Shown one piece after another: positions 9,769 to 20,065 of a stretch of 64,000 bases of DNA. The stretch is from Saccharina japonica. Taxonomy: Eukaryota > Sar > Phaeophyceae > Laminariales > Laminariaceae. The notes below the pieces were generated by a model, which ran no database searches, was not told the origin of the DNA, and was given only the letters and a program-made list of their open reading frames with translations. Location: contig MEHQ01001635.1 of NCBI GenBank assembly GCA_008828725.1, forward strand, positions 62,001-126,000. Reading direction: 5' to 3'. The translations under genes and the position numbers were made by a program. How positions within the stretch are numbered: the stretch's first letter is position 1; each line of letters opens with the position of its first letter.

Positions 9769-10273
9769 ATAGTGGACATCACGGTTTAATAACAAGAGCT
9801 ATGTATCGCCGTGAGGGAAAAGTACCGCGAAGAGAAGAGCGTTGATAAGTTTTCGCATAGATAGACAGATAGATAGATATGACAGATAGAGGTGCTATCA
9901 TCGTTTTTCAGTGCTCGGTTTTTCCAGAACTGGCCCAGACTGGTGCTACGTACGGTAGGGCGGTCGTTTTTAAGTCCAATTTTTTCAGCGGATGGGAGCC
10001 ACAGCAGTCCGCCGAGTGACCACCATAATATTTCTTCGCGGTTGTTTCACAGTAAGTCTTAACGCTTTACGTACGTTTTCGAGATATATATGCACCACCA
10101 TGGTAGTATGCTTGCTACTCTGCGACAACAACATAATATTTCTGCGTCCAGTGTTGAGTGAGGTACACAGCCACTCGCCCGAGTGGAGCAAACGTGGTAG
10201 TGAAAATCAGCCTACCCCCCCTACCGTAGCGGCGGCCCCTGAAAAGTGGTACCCCTACCGTGGGATTTCTCTC

Positions 10274-10458
10274 ACTGACGCATGCTACGATAGAGGTGCA
10301 CCCTGATTTTTCTGAGCTCCTAACTTGAGGAGCTCCATACCGGACCCGAAAAATAGGTTTGGAGGGAAATAAAAGTGCCACCGGAAACACCCGATGAAAC
10401 AATCCATGGCCTGAGTCTGGTATGAAAATCAGCCTACACCCCCTACCGTAGCGTCAGC
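10274..10458. mobile_element. element J-related TIR element
   Basis: TGACGCATGCTACGATAGAGG at the left is matched at the right by CCCCCTACCGTAGCGTCA. The interior includes GAGCTCCTAACTTGAGGAGCTC and is shorter than the two long J copies. Confidence 0.6.
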
Positions 10459-10905
10459 CACCAAAAGAAGAGGTCAGGCAGGGTCAGGTAGGTGTTGCCA
10501 GCACCGAACAAGGTTATAAATGCGTACGCAGTAGTAGTAGTAGGTGCTTTCGGGAAAAAAAATATCATCTATCTCTATCTGATGGTCGAGATAATTCCAA
10601 AAATAGAATGAATGTTCGACCTTACTTCAGCATCGATCGGTCTCCTTTTTTTTTACCGGTTGTTTGTTGGTTTGTTGTCGAGAAAAACGAGCGCTGAAAA
10701 ACGATCGTACCTCTGAGCGAACTGAACGCTCTTTTTGGTACTACTACTACTACTACGACTACTACTACTATTAATACTACAGCTTAGGAACCGCCATGAA
10801 GCGAGAAGGAGCAGGGGGGGGGGGGGGGGGGGGGGTGACAGACCCACACCGATGGCGTGGGGACGGAGCTTGGATGCGGCTTAGGACTTAAGAATAGAAC
10901 GTAAA
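10459..10905. other. unassigned, with poly-G at 10,814-10,834
   Basis: Holds a short ACT trinucleotide run (10,738-10,770) and a 21-bp G run. TGTCGAGAAAAACGAGCGCTGAA near 10,675 resembles the unit of the tandem array at 47,898-48,200. Confidence 0.45.
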
Positions 10906-11123
10906 TAAGGCATATTGAGAAGAAGGAGGGAGCAAGGACAACACATAATAATGGAGTATTGGTAATAAACTAAGAAACACGTCAGCTGTGAATTCTCCCG
11001 ACCGGTCGATATTCAGCTTTGCTAGCTGCGTGGCGTTATTCCATGATGTTATTGTTAGGTACATTTCCTCGCGACTGACTACTGGCCGGCGACTCCCCTG
11101 GATGCTACCAGGGTCAACGAGAC
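10906..11123. repeat. element D fragment, then element Q copy 1
   Basis: 10,906-10,968 is a D 5' piece (GAAGGAGGGAGCAAGGACAA). 10,972-11,123 matches 11,893-12,063: CACGTCAGCTGTGAATTCTC, GACCGGTCGATATTCA, TAGCTGCGTGG and ACTGGCCGG. 11,124-11,498 has nothing else recognisable. Confidence 0.6.
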
Positions 11124-11498
11124 GATACTACTTGTAGAACGATTTCCGATTGATTTCGTCCTATGTAATCACGCGTACCGAAACAGCAGATCACACGAAA
11201 GGGGCACATAGATAGGTAAGGGGTACGAAGGACACACTAGGCATTGGAAAATTTCCATGATAAGCGCCGTCTTATAATGCAGTTCGTCGCAAATATACTT
11301 CATACTCCCTGTGAATGTAGCAGCAGGTCTTCTTGACGTAGCACGTGACTGGTGATTTTCGTACTCGCTATCTTGACTCCTTCTGCTCTTTCTTGATATA
11401 TATACGCAAAAGCAAAGTATTCACACACCTGTATAGTTCGCAGAGGGTGACCCAACGGTGGAGTTTTGTGGATAAAGCTTAGCGGGAAGTAAACATTA

Positions 11499-11616
11499 CG
11501 GGGGACCATCATAGTAAAATAGGACCAAATATTGTTAGTAAAAAAAGTAGGGAAGAAATGTTTAGTTTTTTTTGTGTGTACCATACATAGGTCCCCTATT
11601 TACTATGCCCCCCCCG
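11499..11616. mobile_element. MITE B copy
   Basis: CGGGGGACCATC at the left and the complement CCCCCCCG at the right, flanked by TA on both sides, with ATAGGACCAAATATTGTTAG inside. Noncoding. Confidence 0.85.
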
Positions 11617-11636
11617 TAATATATTTCGGGGGACCA

Positions 11637-11830
11637 CTTGTGAGGGCATTATTAGTCCGTTGAGCTACTGGTAAAATGTTAACTAATCACCCCCACCCCC
11701 AATTTAAGCCGCTCAACACTCTCCCCCTCTTGAGAACCGCGGGGTATTTAATTTGGTCTTTGTATGTGGCCGCATGTGCCTAGTAGTCCGAAATTCTTAA
11801 CAATATTTGGGGACCCTTGCTATGATATAC
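11637..11830 (-). mobile_element. SINE3 fragment
   Basis: Plus-strand text shows GGGCATTATTAGTCCGTTGA, ACTCTCCCCCTCTTGAGAAC and CGCGGGGTATT, matching SINE3 head and 3' body read in reverse, with gaps. Confidence 0.55.
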
Positions 11831-11892
11831 CAGGGTATATATATTATGATATATATACACTTTGTATAGTTTTTTCACCCTATCTATATTAT

Positions 11893-12063
11893 AACAAACT
11901 GAGAGACACGTCAGCTGTGAATTCTCCCTGACCGGTCGATATTCACCTTTGTATTTGGTAGCTGCGTGGTATTTCCTTTTTATTACTCGTAGCGTTTTGT
12001 GCTTTCCTCGCGATTGGCCACTGGCCGGTGACGCCCCTCCTGGTGGGTGTCGCCAGGGTCAAG
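11893..12063. repeat. element Q copy 2
   Basis: Second copy of the 10,972 element, about 75 percent similar by eye; it directly abuts the SINE2 at 12,087. Confidence 0.55.
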
Positions 12064-12086
12064 TCTTCGGCCCAATCAACCAAACT

Positions 12087-12436
12087 GTTATAAGGATTAC
12101 CCTGGGCTGGGTAATCGATCGATTTTTTACCCCTATAGCTCAACAGGTAATAATACCCTCACATTTGACGTCGTCGGCAGGACACGGGTTCGAATCTCAC
12201 TTCGAACGTTTCTTTTATAGAAACGCTTGCTGCGCGTGCGTCCCTAAAAAATACATCTCCCTGGTTCCCCAGGCACTGAAACGAACCGGGTAGGTCAACG
12301 TACGGCCGTATACGTACGGTACCGGCGTCCCAAACATCCCGCCGTTCAGAGGGGGGGAGAGTGTTATAAGGATTACCCTGGACTGGGTAATCGATCGATC
12401 TTTTACCCCTATAGCTCAGTAGGTAATACCCTCACA
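12087..12436 (+). mobile_element. SINE2 with terminal direct repeats
   Basis: The best copy. Head repeat 1 (12,087-12,163) and head repeat 2 (12,363-12,436) both run from GTTATAAGGATTACCCTGG through CGATCGAT and ACCCCTATAGCTCA to TACCCTCACA. TAGCTCAGTAGG in repeat 2 is a near-perfect Pol III A-box; GGGTTCGAATCTC near 12,187 is the B-box. The body has GGCGTCCC and a G-rich tract before repeat 2. Confidence 0.85.
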
Positions 12437-12483
12437 AAAAAATACCACTTGCTGTTGTTTAGGGCTACATAGCCCTCTTCGTA

Positions 12484-12625
12484 TATGCAAGGCAAGAACC
12501 GTAGTGGGGGAGGAGGGAGAAGAGCCTGCTTTGTGACCCCGGATCTGAGTTACGACGACTATGGAGGGAGAGGGACACAACAAACAAGTTCGAAGATAAT
12601 AAATGGGATGGAAACAAATAAATAA
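12484..12625 (+). mobile_element. SINE1 3' fragment
   Basis: Starts at GCAAGGCAAGAACCGTAGTG and includes GACCCCGGATCTGAGTTACG and ATAAATGGGATGG. The tRNA-like head is missing. Confidence 0.75.
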
Positions 12626-12656
12626 AGTAAAATAATAGGATGCATCTCATCATCAT

Positions 12657-12985
12657 GTTATAGTTATAATAAGGCTTAGATTGGGTGGGTGGGTGGGTGA
12701 TTGGTTAACCTTTTACCAGTAGTAGCCCAAAAACGGACGAATGCCTTACTTAACAAATGGCGTCGTCAGCAGGACATGGATATCATATAAGTTGTACATA
12801 ATTGTGGTCGTGACTCCGAATCTCACGACCACCACCCATGAAAACGCTTTTTAAAGAAAAGCGAATTTCCTCATGTCACAAATCTGAAATCACTTCTGGA
12901 TCCCCATAAATAGGTACCGCGCGTGTTGGTCACACGCGTCGACCCGTATCTCCGGTCCGTTCCAGGGGGGGAGAGTTGTGATGGT
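12657..12985 (+). mobile_element. SINE3 copy
   Basis: The head has AAGGCTTAGATTGGGTGGG, GGTTAACCTTTTACCAGTAG and A-box-like TAGCCCAAAAACGGA. It continues with GGCGTCGTCAGCAGGACA and CCGAATCTCACGACCACC, and a body with AAAGCGAATTTCCTCATGTC. It ends GGGGGGGAGAGTTGTGATGG. SINE2 and SINE3 share the GGGGGAGAGTGTTATAAGG joint. 12,986-13,312 holds nothing else clear. Confidence 0.75.
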
Positions 12986-13312
12986 ATGGACTTGGAAGGC
13001 CGGTAATTACCTCATTTATATAGGTAGTTGGTCCGTTTTCGTAAGACTTGGATGGCATTCGTACTCGGGGTATTTATAAGATCGGGAGGGCTATAAGCCA
13101 TATCATAGTACGTGAAAAGCCCTTCCGAGCAGATAGATAGATGTCATCTGGCTCTGAGATTAATAAAAGCTGCTTCTTCTCTTCTACGCTTGATTCTAAA
13201 TGAAAGAGAGTAACACCGAGGATGCTTCATAGACAAACCTACAAGGGGATACTCTTGTGTCTCACCCAGTCTTATAACAGAGTGTTAGAAGGCTTAGATT
13301 GGGTAGTACTAT

Positions 13313-13660
13313 TGTGAGGGTATTACCTGTCGAGCTATAGGGGTAAAAGATCGATCGATTACCCAAACCAGGGTAATCCATATAACACTCTCCCCCCCCT
13401 CTGAACGGCGGGATCTTTGGGACGTCGGTACCGTATACGGCCGTACGTTGACCTACCCGCTTCGTTTCAATACCTGGGGAACCAGGGAGACGTGTTTTTT
13501 TAGGGACGCACGCGCAAGCGTTTGTTTCTATAAAAGAAACGTTCGAAGTGAGTAGATTCGAACCCGTGTCCTGCCGACGACGTCAAATGTGAGGGTATTA
13601 CCTGCTGAGCTAAAGGGGTAAAAGATCGATCGATTACCCGACCCAGGGTAATCCATACCT
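13313..13660 (-). mobile_element. SINE2 with terminal direct repeats
   Basis: Minus-strand copy. Head repeats at about 13,313-13,386 and 13,589-13,660 both contain (plus strand) TGTGAGGGTATTACCTG, GAGCTA and GATCGATCGATTACCC. The B-box appears as GATTCGAACCC near 13,555. Confidence 0.85.
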
Positions 13661-13699
13661 GGTATAAGACTATCGTACCAGGTAGGTAATTTTACCAGT

Positions 13700-14110
13700 A
13701 GTAGTAGTAGTAGTAGCCCATAACAGCAAGGCTATCTTCGTCTCGTAGATACGACATGTCTACGATCTTGTGTGCGTCAACCATTTCATATTTTGTCGAA
13801 TATCTATACTGACTGCCTGTACCTGATATGGTCCCCCGGAATAGTGTTAGTAATAGTATCCCTACAACATAGTAGAACAGCTGCTCGCAGCTGCTAAGCA
13901 GCAAGCAGGCACTTCTAGGAATCAAGCACTCACTTGCTGGTGGTGGTGGTGGTGGTGGTGGTGGTGGAGAACAGGCAGGGCTATGTATGTTCGTCCCGTT
14001 AGATCAAAGGGCATCTCTACGATCTTATTGTGTGCGTAAACCATTTATTACTTTCTCGATGTACACTGCCTGTACCTGATAGTATTCCTATATCCAACAT
14101 ATAATAGAAC
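13700..14110. repeat. element H, two copies with GGT runs
   Basis: Copy 1 about 13,728-13,970 and copy 2 about 13,975-14,108. Shared landmarks: TACGATCTT(A)GTGTGCGT, AACCATTT, CTGCCTGTACCTGATA and AACAGCT. A (GGT)n run of about 30 bp lies at 13,936-13,965. A third copy begins at about 15,093. Confidence 0.6.
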
Positions 14111-14119
14111 AGCTATGAA

Positions 14120-14208
14120 CCCTTTAAGAACCGCAGTCCCGTTTTGGGGACAAACCACTCTAATTCTAAGTAATTTGTCCCCAAAACGGGACTGCAGTTC
14201 TAAAAGGG
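14120..14208. mobile_element. MITE C copy
   Basis: CCCTTTAAGAACCGCAGTCCC with its complement GGGACTGCAGTTCTAAAAGGG at the right and the GTTTTGGGGACAAA core. A 16-bp G run follows at 14,287. Confidence 0.85.
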
Positions 14209-14451
14209 TTGCTGCTATTTATTGCGGGGAACCCGAGGGTGGTCGTTTTTTTTTTCGATACCTCACATAATTTTTTGTTCGTTAGCGGGGGGGGGGGGGG
14301 GGTACTAAAACCAAGTGAAAAAAATGAAAATAAGGATCGTTTTTTTTTCCCATTTTCTTATTTCATCATGTGATCACAACGGTTGCAACGGTTTTCTATT
14401 CCGACCTCTGGGGGTGTGGTGTGTCGCTTTCTCTTTTTTCTGGACGCCCCT

Positions 14452-14557
14452 GGGGGACCATATAATATGTAGTGAATAGGACCAATATTGTTAGTAAAAA
14501 TAGGTAAATATACAGGTTTTAGTGTGCACCGTACGTCCTATTTAGTATGGTCCCTCG
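14452..14557. mobile_element. MITE B copy
   Basis: GGGGGACCATATAATATG at the left, GGTCCCTCG at the right, and AGGACCAATATTGTTAG inside. From 14,558 to 14,834 the sequence is T-rich with no recognised feature. Confidence 0.8.
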
Positions 14558-14834
14558 TAATAATAGCTGCCAAGCAGCAAGCAGTCAGCCAGTGTTAAAG
14601 CTCCAACTTAATCAAGCACTACGGCTCACTTCGGTCCATTTCATTTCGTTTCATTTCATTTGGTTTCTTTTTTATTGGATGTCGCATCTTCTCTGGGAGA
14701 AGCACGACACTTTATTTCTTTTTATTTTGTCGTGCTTTTTGTTTGGTTGCTTGATTGTTGATTTGCTTCAGTATGTTTACTTTTTATTATTTTTCCTTTT
14801 CGCTTTTTTTCGCTTTTTTCTCTTTTTTTTCTCT

Positions 14835-15048
14835 TGCATGCACGCACCTGGATTTCTAGCAGGGTAGGTCTTGCCTGTCGTATATGGCATTGCATTGTCT
14901 GCTCTGCTCACTGCACTGAGTGTACTCGTAGTATCTCTGTGTCGTAGTTTTGTGACCACAGAACTGGTACCTTTTTAGGATGAAGAATCGGCACGGACAC
15001 TGGGTGTGCTGGATGTCGACGGGTAGAAAGGAAGGTTTAATGTGAAGN

Positions 15049-15092
<44 letters not shown>
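14835..15092 (+). mobile_element. element G copy ending in CA repeats
   Basis: From TGCATGCACGCACCTGGATT through GGCATTGCATTGTCTGCTCT, GTGTCGTAGTTTTGTGACCA and GGTGTGCTGGATGTCGACGG to GTTTAATGTGAAG. The end is a CA run of about 44 bp (one N at 15,047). Copies elsewhere end in short ACACACA, so the microsatellite grew from the element tail. Confidence 0.75.
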
Positions 15093-15096
<4 letters not shown>

Positions 15097-15240
15097 TGGT
15101 TGCTGGTGGTGGTGGGTGCAGAGCAGGGTAGATAACAACACCTCTATTTTATATTTTACGATCTTGTGTGCGTCAACCATTTCATATTTTTCTCGAATAA
15201 TATCCCCTGTGCCTGTACCCAGGTGCCAGAGACGTCTGAC
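15093..15240 (+). repeat. element H copy 3
   Basis: ACTTGCTGGTTGCTGGTGGT, TACGATCTTGTGTGCGTCAA and CCATTTCATATTTTTCTCGAA, matching 13,750-13,830. Confidence 0.55.
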
Positions 15241-15327
15241 GTAGTAAGCTCTTTCTTCGCATACTGGAGACTGGAGTGTTCTCGTTTTTTCTTTCTCTTG
15301 CTTGGTCATCGCCTGTATATACTTTTC

Positions 15328-15440
15328 CGGAGGACACCTATACTGGTAAATACGACCACATATTGTTACTAAAAATATGGAAATACGTTGGTTTTTGTCT
15401 GTACCACAGGTCCTATTTACCATGTATGTATGGTACCCCG
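15328..15440. mobile_element. MITE B copy
   Basis: CGGAGGACACC at the left, ACCCCG at the right, with CACATATTGTTACTAAAAAT inside. More diverged than most. Confidence 0.7.
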
Positions 15441-15530
15441 TAATGCAGACATCTTCTGTCTTCCAGCTCAACAACTGAAAAACTCGTTGTATTTTTATGT
15501 ATACATCGTATGTATGTATGTTGTTTATCG

Positions 15531-15613
15531 TACCACTTTGACCGTAAATATAATGGACGTTTGGTGTCTGATGTCAGTATGAAGTGGTTGTTATATTTTC
15601 GGCCATCATGGTA
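15531..15613. mobile_element. MITE A copy
   Basis: 83 bp, TACCACTTTGACCGTAAATA at the left and CGGCCATCATGGTA at the right. Same length as the nested copy at 1,016. Confidence 0.75.
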
Positions 15614-15671
15614 TAACTTATGTTGTAATATACCAGTACCAGTATAAATTGTGTGTGCAATATACTTCGGG

Positions 15672-16130
15672 GGACTTTGATTTGGGAAAAACTTGGAGGG
15701 GGGGGGGGGCGGGATTTCACGAAAAACTGATATATCCTTTTTTGTTTTTTCAAGTTTCATCACCGTTTTTGTGCGGATTTCTTATTAACAAGCGTGCGAC
15801 CTCTGCTTGCTGTGAAAAAAAAAAAAGTGGGATAATACGTAGGGAGGAATGTTTTTATTTTTCGAACATCCTTCCACCAGGATTGCATGTGTTGTATGTG
15901 TGTGTTGGGTGGGGGCTTTGATTTGGGAAAAAAATGGAGGGGGGGAGGGGCATGTTGTGACGAAAAACTGATTGATGCTTTTGTTTTTCAAGTTCGTCGT
16001 CGTTGTTTTGTGTGTATTGTTGTTCTTATTATAACAAGCGTGCGACCTCTCTCTGCTTGACTGGTGAAAGGTGGGGAAATATATAGGAAGGACCGTTTTT
16101 TTTTTTTTTCGAACATCTCTCTCCAAAGGG
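15672..16130. repeat. element I, two adjacent direct copies
   Basis: Copies start at TTTGATTTGGGAAAAA (15,666 and 15,918). Each has a G-rich tract, ACGAAAAACTGAT, TTTTTCAAGTT, TAACAAGCGTGCGACCTCT and TTTTTCGAACATC. A partial third copy lies at 16,860-16,905. No function can be assigned. Confidence 0.6.
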
Positions 16131-16223
16131 ATAATTATTTCTGGTCGCTATAAACTCTCTGATGGCTTAGATATAGCTCACATTCATATATACTCGTCTA
16201 TTTTCGTGTTTTCTCTTTTTTTT

Positions 16224-16455
16224 CTTGCATGCACCTGGATTGCTAGCAGGGTAGGTCTTTCCTGTCGTATACGGCATTGCATTGTCTGCTCTGCTTACTG
16301 CACTGAGCGTAGTATCTCTGTGTCGTAGTTTTGTGACCACATAACTGGTACCTTTTTAGGATCAAGAATCGGCACGGACACTACTGGGTGTGCTGGATGT
16401 CGACGGGTAGAAAGGAAGGTTTAATGTGAAGAACACACATACATATATATATATG
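16224..16455 (+). mobile_element. element G copy
   Basis: Nearly identical to 14,835-15,050 and ends ACACACATACATATATATAT. Confidence 0.75.
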
Positions 16456-16539
16456 CTATTATTGCAGGTTTTTCTCTATACAATAATAGTATAATAAGCT
16501 ATATAGTAGTAGCATCAATACGATAATAATGGATGGCTT

Positions 16540-16795
16540 GGACGCGGCTTAGGACTTAAGAATAGAACGTGAAGAGTGCATATTGGGAAGAAGGAGGGAG
16601 CAAGGACAACAAATGGAGTATTCTTGTAGATAAATCTGGGCGGGAAGTAGACATAGAAGGATGTTAGACTTTGCGCATAGGTTTCCTTGGCTTCCGTGGT
16701 TTTCTGCTTTCGGGAATGTTTTGAGTGACCAATGTTGAAGCTCATCATGCTGCACATACATTGTCGGATGGCAAATATAATAATAATAGATAGGG
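16540..16795 (+). mobile_element. element D copy, near full length
   Basis: One of the longest copies: CTTAGGACTTAAGAATAGAACGT at its start, GAAGAAGGAGGGAGCAAGG, and the end GGATGGCAAATATAATAATA. Confidence 0.8.
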
Positions 16796-17159
16796 TGACG
16801 TGGTGAGCTTATTTTGGTAGTTAGGCGTGCGAGCCTTCCTCCGCGGGGAGGGGGGGGCGGAGGATTTGATTTGAGAAAAAAATCTGAAAAAAAAAGGCTG
16901 ACGCAAGACGCAAACCATAAATATAACCCTAAATCTTGTAGACTTCTTTTTTACAACTTCAAGGTATGATAGTCTGGGATATTGAGAATGCCCGATAGTA
17001 ATGCTCCCGCAGAATCTCCCGCGGCGCACCATCAAGCCGCGCCATGCAAAGAAAGGGCGAATTGCCTGTTTTGACCTTAAGGGCCGCACTTTTCTCCCAT
17101 TTTGGGAACAAAATACTCGAAATTAGGGTCAGATTTAGTAGGTTTGTTTCTGTACGTAC

Positions 17160-17210
17160 AGCAGTAGTACTATTAATAGTAGTAGTAGTAGTAGTAGTAG
17201 TAGCAGTGGC

Positions 17211-17254
<44 letters not shown>

Positions 17255-17273
17255 CAGTAGTAGCAGCAGCAGC

Positions 17274-17308
<35 letters not shown>

Positions 17309-17321
17309 CAGTAGTAGTAGT
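17160..17321. repeat. (AGT)n microsatellite
   Basis: About 160 bp of AGT with scattered AGC units. A J-type TIR fragment (GGACGCGTGCTATGATAGAGG) follows. It opens long artificial reading frames on both strands, which should be ignored. Confidence 0.9.
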
Positions 17322-17345
17322 TGGACGCGTGCTATGATAGAGGTA

Positions 17346-17428
17346 TACCAGTCTGTCCCGAAATATAAGCACCTTTTGCACATTAATGTGAAATGAAAAC
17401 GGTGCTTATAATTCGGTACAGAGTGGTA
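17346..17428. mobile_element. MITE A copy
   Basis: TACCAGTCTGTCCCGAAATA and AAGCACC at the left, GGTGCTTATAATTCGG and GAGTGGTA at the right, 83 bp, TA on both sides. Confidence 0.85.
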
Positions 17429-17641
17429 TAGCATATATTTTACTTTTTTTTTTTCCTCCTTCACCCAAAATCGTCGTTTGTTTTTTTTTTTTTTTTTTTT
17501 TATAAACCTTAAGGCGATGGGGTTTTGTGTTCTTTTTTTCCCCCCATCTACTGTAATAATAAAACACTTTTTTTTTCGGGAGAGGTCTACGTAGAGCTCC
17601 TCAAATGACCGAAAAAAGCCGGTGCACTCTACCTTAACCCA

Positions 17642-18106
17642 TACCACTCTGTCCGGAAATATAAGAAGCTTTTTTATATGTACGGTCCCTCCCCCGTAAA
17701 AAAATGGTGAAAGGGCCAAGTAAAGCTGGCGCTGGTATATATATATATATATAGATGATAACGTCCCATCCCCGGGTCAGAAATCCTTCCATACATCCAC
17801 AACTCCAACAACACGGGGACGAAAACGGACATCCCCGGGGTCGATACCGCCCCACAAGGTGTGGAAACCCCAACCCCACGCGGGCTGATTTACGGTTGGC
17901 TGGCTTTCATGGAGCCAGGGCGCAGCGCGAGTTGCCCCTCGGGGCAACAGCGAGGTCCCACCGCACCCGGGGATGATAACGTCGCATCCCCGGATCAGAA
18001 ATACTTGCGGACAACTACAACTCCAATAACCCGGGGACGAGAACAGACACCCCCTGGGTCGATACCGCCCCGCATGGTGGTTCTTATTTTCCGGTTCAGA
18101 GTGGTA
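17642..18106. mobile_element. longer MITE A-family element with internal duplication
   Basis: A-type ends TACCACTCTGTCCGGAAATA (left) and TTTCCGGTTCAGAGTGGTA (right) enclose 465 bp. The interior has two GC-rich repeats about 215 bp apart (ATCCCCGGGTCAGAAAT at 17,768 and ATCCCCGGATCAGAAAT at 17,987), each followed by ACAACTCCAA and GTCGATACCGCCCC. Could be a distinct nonautonomous derivative. Confidence 0.55.
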
Positions 18107-18209
18107 CATCACAGCACACTGTTAATGCGAGTACTATGGGCAACGCAAAGCTAGCGCCACGGGCGGAGCCGTGGCCGTACCGCTAGTATATATATATATA
18201 AATATTGTA

Positions 18210-18644
18210 TACCACTCTGATCCGAAATATAAGGACCATGTCAATTAATTGTTGACTTACATATCGGCGCCCCCGGTGGAATGACAGGTGAATCTCGTCC
18301 CTGTTAGAGAGTCAAGATCGTGAGTTCGAGCCCCCCCCGAGTGCATGCTCGTACATACGAGTACGAGGGACTTTTTCTCGCAAAAAAAAATCTTGACTAC
18401 GTAGCGGAAAGCGCGAGAGCGTGAGTTAGCAAAATTCGATGAAAATCGACGAGCGTTGGGAAGGCTGAACCCTCTGCGCGATAAAAATCAAGGCGAAAAC
18501 CGTAGTGGGGGAGGAGGGAGAGGAGCCTACTTTTGTGACCCCGGATCTGAGTTACGACTAGGGAGGGAGAAAGACAGAAGTGCGAAGAAAATAAATAGGA
18601 TGGAAAAAAAAAAAAAATGTCCTTATATTCCGGATCAGTATGTA
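18210..18644. mobile_element. MITE A copy split by SINE1
   Basis: Left half TACCACTCTGATCCGAAATA and AGGACC at 18,210; right half GTCCTTATATTCCGGATCAG at 18,618. The two halves pair as inverted ends only if the SINE1 between them is removed. Confidence 0.7.
18265..18616 (+). mobile_element. SINE1 nested in MITE A
   Basis: CGGCGCCCCCGGTGGAATGA head, GTGAGTTCGAGCCCC as B-box region, then the SINE1 body with CCCCGGATCTGAGTTACGAC and an A tail of about 13. Confidence 0.8.
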
Positions 18645-18649
18645 TGGGG

Positions 18650-19250
18650 GGTCAATGTTGAAGCTCACCCTGCTACACATTGTCCTATACGTATGGCAAA
18701 CGCGATATCAAGATTATATACATTTAGTAAAGAGCAGATAAAGCTCCATAAGCCGGAAGTAGGTATGTACAGAAAGGGGTATATATAGACTTTGCGCAGG
18801 GGGGGGGGGGGGGGGGGGGTCCCTTAGTCATTTGGCCATTGACCACGCATCCCTGTCGAGACGGAGCACCGTGGGGGGTACATCATATCCATGCATGTGG
18901 CCGTAGTTGTACGCCCATAGACCCTAATCGCACCCCTACAATGCCGGGACGGAGCATGCCGGGTTTTCACCGACCAGGCAGACATTGATTGATTGTTCTT
19001 GCACCAAGCGCGAAGCGCCGTGAGGTGCATGCGCCGAGTCGCCTGAAAACGTGAGTTGGTATCCTACTAAGAACCGCTTGTGGTGAGGCGGACTTGCATA
19101 TATGGGTGACAGCTTCAATGAATTAACTTTATTTCCGGTGCGGCCACTTCCTGACATAGTAGCAACGGGGAGTACTACTGTGTGACTGCCTCGTGGGATG
19201 CCTTACCATAAACACTAGGTGCAGGGAGCGGGGGGGAGGGGAGGACCCTT
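18650..19250 (-). mobile_element. D fragment, LINE 3' end and element E
   Basis: 18,650-18,710 resembles element D (AATGTTGAAGCTCACCCTGC). After a G run (18,799-18,818), CCCTTAGTCATTTGGCCATT (to about 18,872) matches the 3' end of the LINE read in reverse. 18,873-19,250 is a minus-strand element E with TACAATGCCGGGACGGAGCA and GAGGCGGACTTGCATAT. Confidence 0.65.
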
Positions 19251-19261
19251 TTTGGTTCTTC

Positions 19262-19362
19262 CGTGGTTTTCTTCTTGTTTCGGAGTGCTTATGAGTGATC
19301 ACTGTTGAAGCTCATCATGATACTCACACATTGTCCGATGGCAAGGACAATACTAATAATAA
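19262..19362 (+). mobile_element. element D fragment
   Basis: CGTGGTTTTCTTCTTGTTTC, TGTTGAAGCTCATCATGA and ACATTGTCCGATGGCAAGG before AATAATAATA. A CCCCTCTAC short tandem repeat lies at 19,541-19,575. Confidence 0.7.
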
Positions 19363-19628
19363 TACGTTAAAAGTTATCATAATACCGGCACCCCCCCCCC
19401 CCGGGGGGGAGGGGGGATCAGGCAGACAAAAAAGGGATTGGGGGTAAAGCTTAAGACGCATACACAAAAGTCTACAGAGGGCTTGCTTGCTATACACCGC
19501 CGATTATTAACAGCGATGATCTGGCCGCAAACGGTCTACCCCTCTACCCCCCTCTACCCCCCTCTACCCCCCTCTACTATATGCCAGCAGTATACAACTA
19601 TTTTGTTTTTGAGGGTCACATGTGTGGG

Positions 19629-19791
19629 TGTGTGTTCTTCACATTAAACCTTCCTTTCTACCCGTCGACATCCAGCACACCCAGTCAGTGTCCGTGCCGA
19701 TTCTTCATCCTAAAAAGGTACTAGTTCTGTGATGGTCACAAAACTACGACACAGAGATACTATACGCTCAGCAGTGCAGTAAGCAGAGCAG
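19629..19791 (-). mobile_element. element G copy
   Basis: Plus-strand text TGTGTGTTCTTCACATTAAA, CCCGTCGACATCCAGCACAC and AAAACTACGACACAGAGATA is the exact reverse of element G. It stops precisely where TIR element J begins. Confidence 0.75.
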
Positions 19792-20062
19792 ACGACGCAT
19801 GCTACGATAGAGGTGCACCATGTTTTTTTCTGAGCTCCTCACTGAAGGAGCGTCATATACCCTCACCGAAAAAAACAAATATTTCGGAGGAAAAAGAAAA
19901 GTGCTGCCGGATGAGAAATCTCCATGATGACCGAAGTATACTCTGAAACATATTTCGTCACAAAAAAAAATGAAAGTCCGACGAATTTGGGTTAAGGAGC
20001 CCGATATTTCAGAAAACGATTCAGCCAAAACCTGCTACCTACCTCTACCGTACCACGCGTCT
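19792..20062. mobile_element. TIR element J
   Basis: GACGCATGCTACGATAGAGG at the left, CCTCTACCGTACCACGCGTC at the right; the interior matches 394-640 (TTGGGTTAAGGAGCCCGAT). Confidence 0.8.
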
Positions 20063-20065
20063 TCA

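Noticed and set aside
12128..12215. Genuine tRNA gene
   Set aside because: A- and B-box-like motifs are present, but the acceptor and anticodon stems do not pair and the sequence continues as a dispersed repeat; it is a SINE head.
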